This document shows positions 1 through 10,500 of a stretch of 64,000 bases of DNA, piece by piece (position 1 is the first letter of the stretch; the number at the start of each line of letters is the position of its first letter). This stretch comes from Phytopythium helicoides. Lineage: Eukaryota; Oomycota; Peronosporomycetes; Pythiales; Pythiaceae. Position numbers and translations under genes: made by a program. The notes beneath the pieces were generated by a model. The model saw only the letters and a program-made list of their open reading frames with translations. It was not told the DNA's origin and searched no databases. The stretch spans positions 1,612,001 to 1,676,000 of the forward strand of contig JANFNE010000001.1 of the NCBI GenBank assembly GCA_024867545.1, read 5' to 3'.

Positions 1-969
1 TTGGCAGATCGTCAACAGTACAACGTGGTCTCGTGGAAGTGGGGCGAGACAAGAGTCGACGATGGAAAACAAACAATTTATGGCATCGCTCCAGTTCAAA
101 ATCGGAGTCAGTTTATGCACCAACAGGACCCACTACGCTACGCTATAGCCACGTGAACCTCGTGGACTATAGGCTCGACGGCATGGGCCTGTCAACGGGA
201 GGAGAGCTGAATCGAGGCAGACGTCGATTAGATGACCATGACGTGGTCAAGGGAATGCGAACACCGTACAATTACTCATAACATCGAGGCAGAACACGCA
301 CGTCATGCAAAGAAAGTCAAGAGCCATAGATACACTGTAGACCGCGCTCAGTTTCTCGATTGCTTTTCTTACCAGCTTCACTAGGAGATTCTCACCCAGC
401 GCCACGACGCTTGAGCGAAAGCGCACTCGACTACACAAAGGCAGATGCGCATTCTCGACAAGGGTACACGAAACTGCTCACAGTAGCATCGGGACACCGT
501 GCGAGACGATGCAAGACCCTCCTTGCACATGAGATTACTTGATTTATTTCGGATGAGCGCGCGCTGCCCTCGCTGAAGTGTGAGGAAAAACCCGAGCACT
601 GCGCAGTCATCCGCAGCACAATGTCGGCAGCACCCTGCATTGCATAGACATCGGGCATGGATGTCGGTGGCGTATTCCATCGGGTGGCGTGCGTACACAC
701 CACACTTGAGTGCACGCGTCCGACGTGCGCGTGTCTGTGGCTGTGCGCGCTGTAAAGTCCGAGGAGATGCACCTGCCCAAGTTGAAGCTCAAGCGAATCA
801 GATGCGCTCGAACAGGTAAAACCTGTTTTAATCTATATATACTCTTAATTGATACTCTACATTATGAATGTACTATCTAAAAATACCTTTGTATAAATCG
901 CTAGAAGTGCCACTATCACGCCCAGATGAGACCGCGCACCGCGTAAACCCATCATTGCGCGTCCTCGCC
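1..969. other. Intergenic, no gene recognised
   Basis: Only short overlapping frames are open here and none resembles a known protein. Composition is mixed with no clear repeat. An AT-rich patch lies near 830-880. I see nothing that supports a gene. Confidence 0.5.
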
Positions 970-1530
970 GTCACACTTCAAGTTGCCCCTCGTCCGCCTT
1001 GCACCCGGTCAACGAACGCCGTGGGCTCGCCACTTGATTTATTCCGCCGCGTTCTGGTGCCGAGGAGGTCGGTCATCTGCTCCTGGCAGCGCCCGCACTT
1101 CTGCAGAGACACGCCGGGTTCATGGCGGCCAGCCGAAGCCTTCGGCTCGGATGCGTCAACCAGCCACTCAATTACACGGAGCTGCTGCAGTTCGCCACAC
1201 CGAGAGGACAACCGCTGCATTTGGTGCATCAGCGATGCCAGCGTCCTCACGATAAATCCTGTGAGCGTCCCACTTTCCTAAACGAGCTGTCCGAGGCGAG
1301 GTGTCGACTGCTGCCAGGTGCAAATGAGCGCGCGCAGCATCCCGCGGCGTAGAGAAGATGTCTGGTTGTGCTTCGCTGCTGGCAATGCCGAGACGAGGTG
1401 GTCGTCCAGGCAAAGTTCAACTCTCACGATCCCAGGCGAAGAGTCAAAGCATCTAGGCTGTCTCTAGACACGGCGCGGTGTTGCCAGAGACGGGAACGGC
1501 GCTGCTGGATGGATCGAGTCATGACCAGGA
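970..1530 (+). repeat. Diverged upstream flank of GH31 copy 1
   Basis: This stretch is colinear with 6808-7456 upstream of the second GH31 copy. Shared blocks include a segment around 1033-1062 (cacttgattNattccgccgc) and the tgtctggtt block near 1358. Many substitutions and insertions separate them. The two flanks therefore descend from one ancestral upstream region but have drifted far more than the genes they precede. Confidence 0.6.
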
Positions 1531-1547
1531 GCTCATTCCGGAACTTG
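1531..1547 (+). promoter_or_regulatory. Putative Inr/FPR core promoter, GH31 copy 1
   Basis: The sequence GCTCATTCCGGAACTT fits the oomycete initiator consensus (GCTCATTYYN) followed by a weaker FPR-like block. It lies about 110 bp before the start codon at 1644. The role is inferred from consensus only. Confidence 0.35.
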
Positions 1548-1643
1548 CACCCTCCAAGCAACTCCGAGCCTACCACCTACTCCTGAGGCGTCCACGCCGG
1601 TCTTCGATCGTACCAAGCTCTTTCTCTTCCAAGTCGTAGAGCC

Positions 1644-4600
1644 ATGGCGACACGCACGGGTGGGCTCGTCGCCGCGCTCTTCGCCCTCCTCCTATCATTG
1701 GCTAGTGCGCAGACACTCGTCAAGAGCAGCACGGGCATCACGATCCTGTTCCAGTCGGACGTCTGGGTGACGCCCTACATCCACTACACGACCGGCAGCG
1801 GATGGACGACAGTGCCCGGTGTCGCCATGGCGGCGAGCACGGACTCGAGCTACCCGGCCACGAGCGGCTGGTACCAGTACACGCTGTCGTCAGCTACGTC
1901 GCTCGAGTTCGTCTTCAACGACGGCGTTGGCGTCACCTGGGACAACAACAACAACGCCAACTACAAGGTGACCGCGCAAGGCACGTACACGGTCGTGAGC
2001 AAGGTCACGGGTTTCAAGTCAGGAATGCTCGTCAAGCCCAGCGACGGCACTGGATACCATATCCTCTTCCAGAAGGGCTCGTGGACGCAGCCGTACATTC
2101 ACTACACGACCGGAAGTGGCTGGACGACCCTGCCTGGTGTCGCTATGACGGCTAGCACCTACGGCGGCAAGTTCTCGGCTGCCAATGGCTGGTTCATGTA
2201 CACGATCTCGGCTTCGACGATCGAGATGGCCTTCAATGACGGCAATGGACTCTGGGACAGTAACCTCAACGCCAACTACAAGGTCTCCACGGTCGGCACG
2301 TACGCTTTCGTGAACCAGAACACGCAGACGCCGGCTCCGTCGACTGTGCCGTCTGGATACCTGAGTGGTCCTGGATACTATGTGTCATCTGCGAGCGAGG
2401 CTAGTGGTGTGCTCACGATTAATCTCGCTGTCAACTCTGGCTCCACAACGACGTACGGCTCGGACCTGACGGCTCTCGCGGTGACTGTAGACAAGACCCA
2501 GAGCGATAGCGTGCGCATCAAGATTACTGACAAGAGCACGACTCGTTGGGAGGTGCCGACGACCCTGTTCCCCAAGGGTACACTCGGTAGCGCGAGTTCG
2601 ACGTCGTCGGGTTCGGCGCTCTACACCTTCAACTACACGCAAAACCCGTTCACATTCTCGGTCGTCCGCAACTCGGACAGCTACACGCTGTTCAACTCGT
2701 CGGCTCTGCCACTCGTGTTCAAGGACCAGTACATCCAGGTCGCCACCGCGGTCGGAACGGACCTCAGCCTATACGGCATCGGTGAGAGTACCCGTGAGTA
2801 CTTCAAGATGGCAACGGGCGACAAGCACACGCTGTGGGCTCGTGACCAGGGATCGGCGACGCTCAACGTCAACACATACGGCTCGCACCCGTTCTTCCTT
2901 GGCTTGAACACCAAGGGTCAGGCACACGGCGTGTTCCTGCTCAACAGTAACGGCATGGATGTGACGCTCGAGAGCGGCATGCTGACGTACCAGGCCATCG
3001 GAGGCATCATCGACTTCAGCGTCGTTGTTGGACCTACGCCTGCCAATGTTGTGTCGCAGTACACGAGTCTGATCGGCAAGCCGAAGCTCATGCCTTACTG
3101 GTCGTACGGATTCCACCAATGCCGATGGGGCTACAGCTCAGTCAGCGCTCTGCAGACAGTGGTGACCAACTACGCGAACAACAAACTCCCGCTGGACGTC
3201 ATGTGGGCCGACATCGACTACATGAACGCTTACCACGACTTCACGCTGGACCCAACCAACTTCAAGCAGGCTGACATGGCGGCTTTCATGACGACCCTGC
3301 ACAACCAGGGACAGAAGTTTGTGCCGATCATCGACCCCGGTATCCCGGATGACACTTCCGACTACGCCTACACCTCTGGTCTCGCGATGGACATTTTCAT
3401 CAAGGACACTGCCGGCAAGCCGTACCTCGGCCAGGTCTGGCCCGGCCCGACGGTGTTCCCCGACTTCTTCCACCCTAACTCGACCTCGTACTGGAAGACG
3501 CAAATCACGCGCATGTACAACAACTTCAGCTTCGACGGTCTGTGGATCGACATGAACGAGCTTGCCAACTTTTGCCCTGGCACGACCTGCGTGCGGAACT
3601 CGGCTGTCACTTGTCCCAACACGGGTAGCATCAGTGCCATCACGACGTGCTGCTTGACGTGCTCGGGCGACGGCAACAAGTGGGACAACCCGCCGTTCGC
3701 CATCAACAACGTTGGAAGCAAGGATGCCATCTACAACAAGGGTATCTCCACGAGCGCGCTCAACTACGGAAGTCGCCGCCAGTACGACACACACAACCTG
3801 TACGGCATCACGGAATCAATCGCTACGAACGTGGTGCAAGAGGGACTTGCCAACAAGCGCTCATTTGTGCTTTCGCGCTCGACGTTCCCTGGTAGTGGTG
3901 TGCACGTCGCCCACTGGACTGGTGACAATGCCGCCACCTGGAATGATTTGCGCTGGTCGATTCCTACGATCCTGAAGTTTGGTCTCTTTGGTATCCCCAT
4001 GGTCGGTGCTGATATCTGCGGTTTCTCTGGGTCGACTACAATGGAGCTGTGTGCTCGCTGGACTGCTCTCGGCGCCTTCTACCCGTTCTCGCGCAACCAC
4101 AACAATAAGGAGGCTTCTGCACAGGAGACTTACGTCTGGGCCGAGACTACATACGTTGGCCAGAAATTCCTCGGCATGCGCTACCGCCTGCTACCGTACA
4201 TCTACACGCTCGGCTACCACGCTCACGTGGATGGCACTCCCATCGCTCGCCCGCTCTACATGGAGTACCCCACCGACACCAACACGCACTCGATCGACCG
4301 CCAGTTCATGCTTGGCAACGCGCTGCTCGTCACGCCTGTGCTGTACCAGAGCGCGACGTCCGTCACCGGATACTACCCGGCCGGCGTCTGGTACAACATC
4401 TTTGACTACTCGCGCATCACGAGCACGGGTCAGTCCGTGACCACGACGGTCACACTGTACGACATGCCCGTGCACATGCGTGGAGGTACCATCCTCGCTA
4501 TGCACCAGAACGGCACGCTCACGAGCACGGCTGCTCGTGCGACTCCGTTCGACATCCTCGTGGCTCTCCCTTCGTCTGGATCGGCGTCGGGTGACCTGTA

Positions 4601-4871
4601 CCTGGATGACGGTGTGGAGATTGAGGGTGCGAGCTCGACGATCGTGACGTTCTCGGCGTCTGCTGGGTCGTTCAGCAGCACGGTGACGCAGAACAAATAC
4701 TCTGCTGCGAGCTCGCTGCTGGTGAACAAGCTGGTGGTGCTGGGCGTGACGAGCAAGCCGTCGAGTGTGTCGGTGGGCACGATCTCGTCGTATGACTCGA
4801 CGACGCAGAAGCTGGAGATCACTCTCTCGAGCCAGAGCATCGCCACGGGCTTCACCGTCACTTGGTCGTAG
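1644..4871 (+). CDS. Secreted GH31 alpha-glucosidase with two CBM25-like modules (copy 1)
   Basis: This 1075-residue intronless gene encodes a glycoside hydrolase family 31 enzyme, expected to cleave terminal alpha-glucose from starch, glycogen or maltooligosaccharides outside the cell. A signal peptide ends near residue 22 (SLASAQ). Two tandem starch-binding modules of CBM25 type follow at about 24-118 and 128-222, each with a YIHYTTGSGWTT core and a FNDG...WD...NY signature. The GH31 barrel covers about 330-900. The nucleophile is Asp636 in GLWIDMNE and the acid/base is Asp761 in HWTGDN. A PFSRNHN motif and C-terminal beta domains follow. No membrane anchor is seen. It converges on the AP2-like gene downstream. 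Copy 2 at 7560 encodes the same protein. Family assignment is secure; the exact substrate is inferred. Confidence 0.93.
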   Translation: MATRTGGLVAALFALLLSLASAQTLVKSSTGITILFQSDVWVTPYIHYTTGSGWTTVPGVAMAASTDSSYPATSGWYQYTLSSATSLEFVFNDGVGVTWDNNNNANYKVTAQGTYTVVSKVTGFKSGMLVKPSDGTGYHILFQKGSWTQPYIHYTTGSGWTTLPGVAMTASTYGGKFSAANGWFMYTISASTIEMAFNDGNGLWDSNLNANYKVSTVGTYAFVNQNTQTPAPSTVPSGYLSGPGYYVSSASEASGVLTINLAVNSGSTTTYGSDLTALAVTVDKTQSDSVRIKITDKSTTRWEVPTTLFPKGTLGSASSTSSGSALYTFNYTQNPFTFSVVRNSDSYTLFNSSALPLVFKDQYIQVATAVGTDLSLYGIGESTREYFKMATGDKHTLWARDQGSATLNVNTYGSHPFFLGLNTKGQAHGVFLLNSNGMDVTLESGMLTYQAIGGIIDFSVVVGPTPANVVSQYTSLIGKPKLMPYWSYGFHQCRWGYSSVSALQTVVTNYANNKLPLDVMWADIDYMNAYHDFTLDPTNFKQADMAAFMTTLHNQGQKFVPIIDPGIPDDTSDYAYTSGLAMDIFIKDTAGKPYLGQVWPGPTVFPDFFHPNSTSYWKTQITRMYNNFSFDGLWIDMNELANFCPGTTCVRNSAVTCPNTGSISAITTCCLTCSGDGNKWDNPPFAINNVGSKDAIYNKGISTSALNYGSRRQYDTHNLYGITESIATNVVQEGLANKRSFVLSRSTFPGSGVHVAHWTGDNAATWNDLRWSIPTILKFGLFGIPMVGADICGFSGSTTMELCARWTALGAFYPFSRNHNNKEASAQETYVWAETTYVGQKFLGMRYRLLPYIYTLGYHAHVDGTPIARPLYMEYPTDTNTHSIDRQFMLGNALLVTPVLYQSATSVTGYYPAGVWYNIFDYSRITSTGQSVTTTVTLYDMPVHMRGGTILAMHQNGTLTSTAARATPFDILVALPSSGSASGDLYLDDGVEIEGASSTIVTFSASAGSFSSTVTQNKYSAASSLLVNKLVVLGVTSKPSSVSVGTISSYDSTTQKLEITLSSQSIATGFTVTWS

Positions 4872-5031
4872 ATGCGAAGACCTCATTCGATACCAGCGGA
4901 CGCGACGCAGCTTACAAGTGGTGTTTACAACGTTCTTGCCGTAGCCTTTTAACTTCTTGGTAATCAAAGCAATTGCGTCCATGTTGCATATCAACTTCTA
5001 CTACGTACAGGACCATCTCCTCCTCGACTGC

Positions 5032-5805
5032 TCACTCCGTCTGAGTGCCACGCGGCGTGAGAATGGAGCTGCACGCTCGCTCGTAAGCGGCTTGAGCGGC
5101 TTCCTGTGACTTGAATCGCCCCAGATAGAGTGGCTTCTGACCAGGAAGGTGGAGCTTTGCTGTAAAAGTCGATCGCTTTTGACGGACCGACAGGTGCGGC
5201 TGTTTGTCAGTGCTACTGTAGCTTGCGTAGCTGGTTCGTGACGAGTTCATCGAGTCGCTAGCTCGACTAGAGCTGCTTATGCTTCTGTAGCTTGAAGATC
5301 CCGAAGGATGCTCGTGATGTGAGTTCACGGAGCCTACGGAAGCACTACCATAGGCGGCAGAGTTGTCTTTTCTACCTCTCGTTGCACTCTCCAGCTCGTC
5401 CAGGTCTTCGTCATCATACGAGATAGATGACACGGTCTGCGGCTGTCGCTGTCGTTGTGCTCGCTGTTTTCTCCACTGCTCCTTCTGACCTAGAACTCCA
5501 TACCGAAGCGCTGCAGGATCACAGGGTGCATCATTGTCTTGGTTTGAGGCATCATGCCCACCAAAAAAGCGCTTCAAGAAACCAACGCCAGCAATGGCGC
5601 TCGGCTCGAGGCCGGCACTTTTCGGCTGCAGTTGGATATGCCAATGCTCGTGCTTGGCGACGTCAAACGCACCCTCCATGTTGTTTGAGCACGATTGGGT
5701 CTCCAGCACAACTCCCATGCCGATCGCGTTCTCAGCGTCAGCCTGATCACTCTCGTCCATGACTGGAGAGACCACCGCTGGGTGTCTAGCTTTGGCTCGG
5801 TGCAT
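5032..5805 (-). CDS. AP2-like-domain protein (copy 1)
   Basis: A 257-residue protein if translation starts at the ATG ending at 5805; the frame stays open a little upstream but only with non-ATG codons. The C-terminal ~45 residues (FTAKLHLPG...LYLGRFKSQEAAQAAYERA) resemble the second half of an AP2/ERF DNA-binding domain, with the conserved LG.F.s.e.AA.AY pattern. The middle is rich in Ser, Gln and acidic residues and is probably disordered. This suggests a nuclear DNA-binding protein, but the domain looks short and a role in transcription is inference. It converges on GH31 copy 1 and was duplicated with it. An unseen 5' exon is possible. Confidence 0.65.
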   Translation of the reverse strand: MHRAKARHPAVVSPVMDESDQADAENAIGMGVVLETQSCSNNMEGAFDVAKHEHWHIQLQPKSAGLEPSAIAGVGFLKRFFGGHDASNQDNDAPCDPAALRYGVLGQKEQWRKQRAQRQRQPQTVSSISYDDEDLDELESATRGRKDNSAAYGSASVGSVNSHHEHPSGSSSYRSISSSSRASDSMNSSRTSYASYSSTDKQPHLSVRQKRSTFTAKLHLPGQKPLYLGRFKSQEAAQAAYERACSSILTPRGTQTE

Positions 5806-6001
5806 TTCACCCCTCTTTGCTTGCAAAATGCGGAGTTGCAGGTGCAAGTGAGTTGGAATTGGAGTCCTTGGTCTAAGATTAGCTTTAGCTGCAGCAGAGT
5901 CAACGAATATAGGCGCAGGTGATTATTTTGAAAAACTTTGCAACGTGTTCGTGTTCGTGTTCATGCTCACACTTTACGGAGGAATGAAAAAGAAAAATTG
6001 G

Positions 6002-6807
6002 CGTGACCAACATTTTGCAGCAATTTGCCTTTTGTGGGAATGGGTTCATTATCATGATGATGGCCCGTGGTTCCAGAGTTGCCAGCCAAATCTTGATTGT
6101 TGGCAGCGCGACGCTTGTTTGCTGGGAGCCATATGTGTGGCACCATGTGCGGAGTGGCTATGTTAGCCATCGTGACGCTGAGGCGCGACGCCGATCCTTC
6201 GGTTCGTCTTCAGCGGTAAACGGCGTGAGCGGGTTAGTGATGTCAGGGGGTGAAAGCAGAAACCACAATGGTACGCCTGGCGACGTTGGCGCTTTCGGAG
6301 TCGCCGGAAGTCCTCACTGATCGGTATTGCGACGATTTACTAACGGTGTGAGCTATTTTGCTAGGAAAGTGTGGTATTGGTGACAGGGTGAAGCAGCGAC
6401 ACATTTATCCTTGTCAAGCAGTATGGTAGGGTGTTAAGGTTGTTACGACCGGAAGCGAACCAATATCCGGCACCTACAACATTTACACGATGGCTATGAC
6501 GATGGTACGTATGCACGCGCAACCATTTGCTTCAGAGCGTAGTGGCAGGTTAGCGAACACAAGTTGTTCGAATTGCAGTTGTCCTCTGGTAGGCTTTTAT
6601 AACTAACGCAGAGTACTCGCCAAGGAGTGCCTAGTTCGCAAGACGTTGACACGACCACAACTTCAAATGCATGTGGGTTCCGACTCCACAAGAAGCCGGC
6701 ACGTCGACGTCAACCAATAAAGGCCGATAAATTGAAGTCATCAAATGAGCTCGAATGCTAATACCACTGTCACATCCAGATCCAGATGAGCAGCAATGCG
6801 CCAGCTT
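6002..6807. other. Intergenic, no gene recognised
   Basis: Unique DNA between the two duplicated units, not repeated after copy 2. Short open frames are present but none looks conserved. Confidence 0.5.
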
Positions 6808-7456
6808 CGTCACAGTTGAAGTTGCCTCTCGTTCAGCCCGGGCAAACAGACAGTGAGCGTGGGGTCGTCACTTGATTCATTCCGCCGCGTCCTGGTGCTC
6901 ACACAGGCCGGCCTTCTGCTCTTGGTACTGGCGGAGACCTTTGCAAGAGACCCAGGATGCAAAGGGGAATTTGCCGCCAACCAATCTGCTTTGCTCGGAC
7001 TCGTCGTCACACGACCAGCGTAGCATACTGCACGGAGCTGCTGAGAGAAGCCATGTCTACAATTGCTGTACCGGCAATCCCAGCACTTTCAAGATAAATC
7101 CTAGAGATACCCAACTTTCTCAGAAAGTTGCACTAGCAGGGTCTTTGAAGCAGCGACTGCTACCACTTGCAAATATGAACCCGCAGCGAATAGAATATGT
7201 CTGGTTTTGCTTTGTTGTTGTCAATAACTAGACACGATGATCTTCCTGACCAAGTTCAACTGTCCAATCTCTGGCGAAGAGCGGTTCGGATCTGAAAGTC
7301 AAAGCTTCAACTTTGTCGCGATAAACACTGTGGTACAGATCACGACGCTGTGTTTTCATCAGTCATGAGGAACTATTGCATAAAACGGTAAAACTTCAAC
7401 GCGATTGCTAGCGCACCGTCAAAGACTCCTCTACAAGGATTGAATCATGGCCAGGA
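6808..7456 (+). repeat. Diverged upstream flank of GH31 copy 2
   Basis: Homologue of 970-1530 with many substitutions and extra inserted segments (about 90 bp longer). Matching anchors are the cacttgattcattccgccgc block near 6870 and tgtctggtt near 7198. It marks the original, older extent of the duplication. Confidence 0.6.
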
Positions 7457-7473
7457 GCTCGTTCCGGAACTTG
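7457..7473 (+). promoter_or_regulatory. Altered Inr-like site, GH31 copy 2
   Basis: Counterpart of the copy 1 Inr at 1531. The core reads GCTCGTTCCG instead of GCTCATTCCG, so the invariant A of TCAYTYY is G. The change could reduce or shift transcription of copy 2, which is inference. Confidence 0.3.
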
Positions 7474-7559
7474 CACCCTCCAAGCAACTCCGAGCCTACC
7501 ACCTACTCCTGAGGCGTCCACGCCGGTCTTCGACTCTACCTCTCCCAAGTAGTAGAGCC

Positions 7560-10500
7560 ATGGCGACTCGCACGGGTGGGCTCGTCGCCGCGCTCTTCGC
7601 CCTCCTCCTATCATTGGCTAGTGCGCAGACACTCGTCAAGAGCAGCACGGGCATCACGATCCTGTTCCAGTCGGACGTCTGGGTGACGCCCTACATCCAC
7701 TACACGACCGGCAGCGGATGGACGACAGTGCCCGGTGTCGCCATGGCGGCGAGCACGGACTCGAGCTACCCGGCCACGAGCGGCTGGTACCAGTACACGC
7801 TGTCGTCAGCTACGTCGCTCGAGTTCGTCTTCAACGACGGCGTTGGCGTCACCTGGGACAACAACAACAACGCCAACTACAAGGTGACCGCGCAAGGCAC
7901 GTACACGGTCGTGAGCAAGGTCACGGGTTTCAAGTCAGGAATGCTCGTCAAGCCCAGCGACGGCACTGGATACCATATCCTCTTCCAGAAGGGCTCGTGG
8001 ACGCAGCCGTACATTCACTACACGACCGGAAGTGGCTGGACGACCCTGCCTGGTGTCGCTATGACGGCTAGCACCTACGGCGGCAAGTTCTCGGCTGCCA
8101 ATGGCTGGTTCATGTACACGATCTCGGCTTCGACGATCGAGATGGCCTTCAATGACGGCAATGGACTCTGGGACAGTAACCTCAACGCCAACTACAAGGT
8201 CTCCACGGTCGGCACGTACGCTTTCGTGAACCAGAACACGCAGACGCCGGCTCCGTCGACTGTGCCGTCTGGATACCTGAGTGGTCCTGGATACTATGTG
8301 TCATCTGCGAGCGAGGCTAGTGGTGTGCTCACGATTAATCTCGCTGTCAACTCTGGCTCCACAACGACGTACGGCTCGGACCTGACGGCTCTCGCGGTGA
8401 CTGTAGACAAGACCCAGAGCGATAGCGTGCGCATCAAGATTACTGACAAGAGCACGACTCGTTGGGAGGTGCCGACGACCCTGTTCCCCAAGGGTACACT
8501 CGGTAGCGCGAGTTCGACGTCGTCGGGTTCGGCGCTCTACACCTTCAACTACACGCAAAACCCGTTCACATTCTCGGTCGTCCGCAACTCGGACAGCTAC
8601 ACGCTGTTCAACTCGTCGGCTCTGCCACTCGTGTTCAAGGACCAGTACATCCAGGTCGCCACCGCGGTCGGAACGGACCTCAGCCTATACGGCATCGGTG
8701 AGAGTACCCGTGAGTACTTCAAGATGGCAACGGGCGACAAGCACACGCTGTGGGCTCGTGACCAGGGATCGGCGACGCTCAACGTCAACACATACGGCTC
8801 GCACCCGTTCTTCCTTGGCTTGAACACCAAGGGTCAGGCACACGGCGTGTTCCTGCTCAACAGTAACGGCATGGATGTGACGCTCGAGAGCGGCATGCTG
8901 ACGTACCAGGCCATCGGAGGCATCATCGACTTCAGCGTCGTTGTTGGACCTACGCCTGCCAATGTTGTGTCGCAGTACACGAGTCTGATCGGCAAGCCGA
9001 AGCTCATGCCTTACTGGTCGTACGGATTCCACCAATGCCGATGGGGCTACAGCTCAGTCAGCGCTCTGCAGACAGTGGTGACCAACTACGCGAACAACAA
9101 ACTCCCGCTGGACGTCATGTGGGCCGACATCGACTACATGAACGCTTACCACGACTTCACGCTGGACCCAACCAACTTCAAGCAGGCTGACATGGCGGCT
9201 TTCATGACGACCCTGCACAACCAGGGACAGAAGTTTGTGCCGATCATCGACCCCGGTATCCCGGATGACACTTCCGACTACGCCTACACCTCTGGTCTCG
9301 CGATGGACATTTTCATCAAGGACACTGCCGGCAAGCCGTACCTCGGCCAGGTCTGGCCCGGCCCGACGGTGTTCCCCGACTTCTTCCACCCTAACTCGAC
9401 CTCGTACTGGAAGACGCAAATCACGCGCATGTACAACAACTTCAGCTTCGACGGTCTGTGGATCGACATGAACGAGCTTGCCAACTTTTGCCCTGGCACG
9501 ACCTGCGTGCGGAACTCGGCTGTCACTTGTCCCAACACGGGTAGCATCAGTGCCATCACGACGTGCTGCTTGACGTGCTCGGGCGACGGCAACAAGTGGG
9601 ACAACCCGCCGTTCGCCATCAACAACGTTGGAAGCAAGGATGCCATCTACAACAAGGGTATCTCCACGAGCGCGCTCAACTACGGAAGTCGCCGCCAGTA
9701 CGACACACACAACCTGTACGGCATCACGGAATCAATCGCTACGAACGTGGTGCAAGAGGGACTTGCCAACAAGCGCTCATTTGTGCTTTCGCGCTCGACG
9801 TTCCCTGGTAGTGGTGTGCACGTCGCCCACTGGACTGGTGACAATGCCGCCACCTGGAATGATTTGCGCTGGTCGATTCCTACGATCCTGAAGTTTGGTC
9901 TCTTTGGTATCCCCATGGTCGGTGCTGATATCTGCGGTTTCTCTGGGTCGACTACAATGGAGCTGTGTGCTCGCTGGACTGCTCTCGGCGCCTTCTACCC
10001 GTTCTCGCGCAACCACAACAATAAGGAGGCTTCTGCACAGGAGACTTACGTCTGGGCCGAGACTACATACGTTGGCCAGAAATTCCTCGGCATGCGCTAC
10101 CGCCTGCTACCGTACATCTACACGCTCGGCTACCACGCTCACGTGGATGGCACTCCCATCGCTCGCCCGCTCTACATGGAGTACCCCACCGACACCAACA
10201 CGCACTCGATCGACCGCCAGTTCATGCTTGGCAACGCGCTGCTCGTCACGCCTGTGCTGTACCAGAGCGCGACGTCCGTCACCGGATACTACCCGGCCGG
10301 CGTCTGGTACAACATCTTTGACTACTCGCGCATCACGAGCACGGGTCAGTCCGTGACCACGACGGTCACACTGTACGACATGCCCGTGCACATGCGTGGA
10401 GGTACCATCCTCGCTATGCACCAGAACGGCACGCTCACGAGCACGGCTGCTCGTGCGACTCCGTTCGACATCCTCGTGGCTCTCCCTTCGTCTGGATCGG

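Larger units (their letters stand above)
1531..6001. repeat. Tandem duplication unit, copy 1
   Basis: This block of about 4.47 kb contains the GH31 gene and the AP2-like gene. It matches 7457-11917 at a constant offset of 5916 bp from the GH31 start codon onward. Apart from one silent change near the start codon, I saw no difference through the GH31 gene. Scattered differences appear after about 5397, for example near 5397, 5524, 5588, 5647 and 5774. Identity stops abruptly at 6001, where copy 1 continues into unrelated DNA. Confidence 0.93.

Noticed and set aside
3138..4994. Long minus-strand frames opposite GH31 (up to 267 codons), repeated at 9054-10910
   Set aside because: They are antisense shadows of a GC-rich, strongly biased coding gene; they are Arg/Val-rich with no domain.
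7440..7559. 40-codon N-terminal extension of GH31 copy 2
   Set aside because: It begins at TTG, would hide the signal peptide, and corresponds to untranslated DNA in copy 1.
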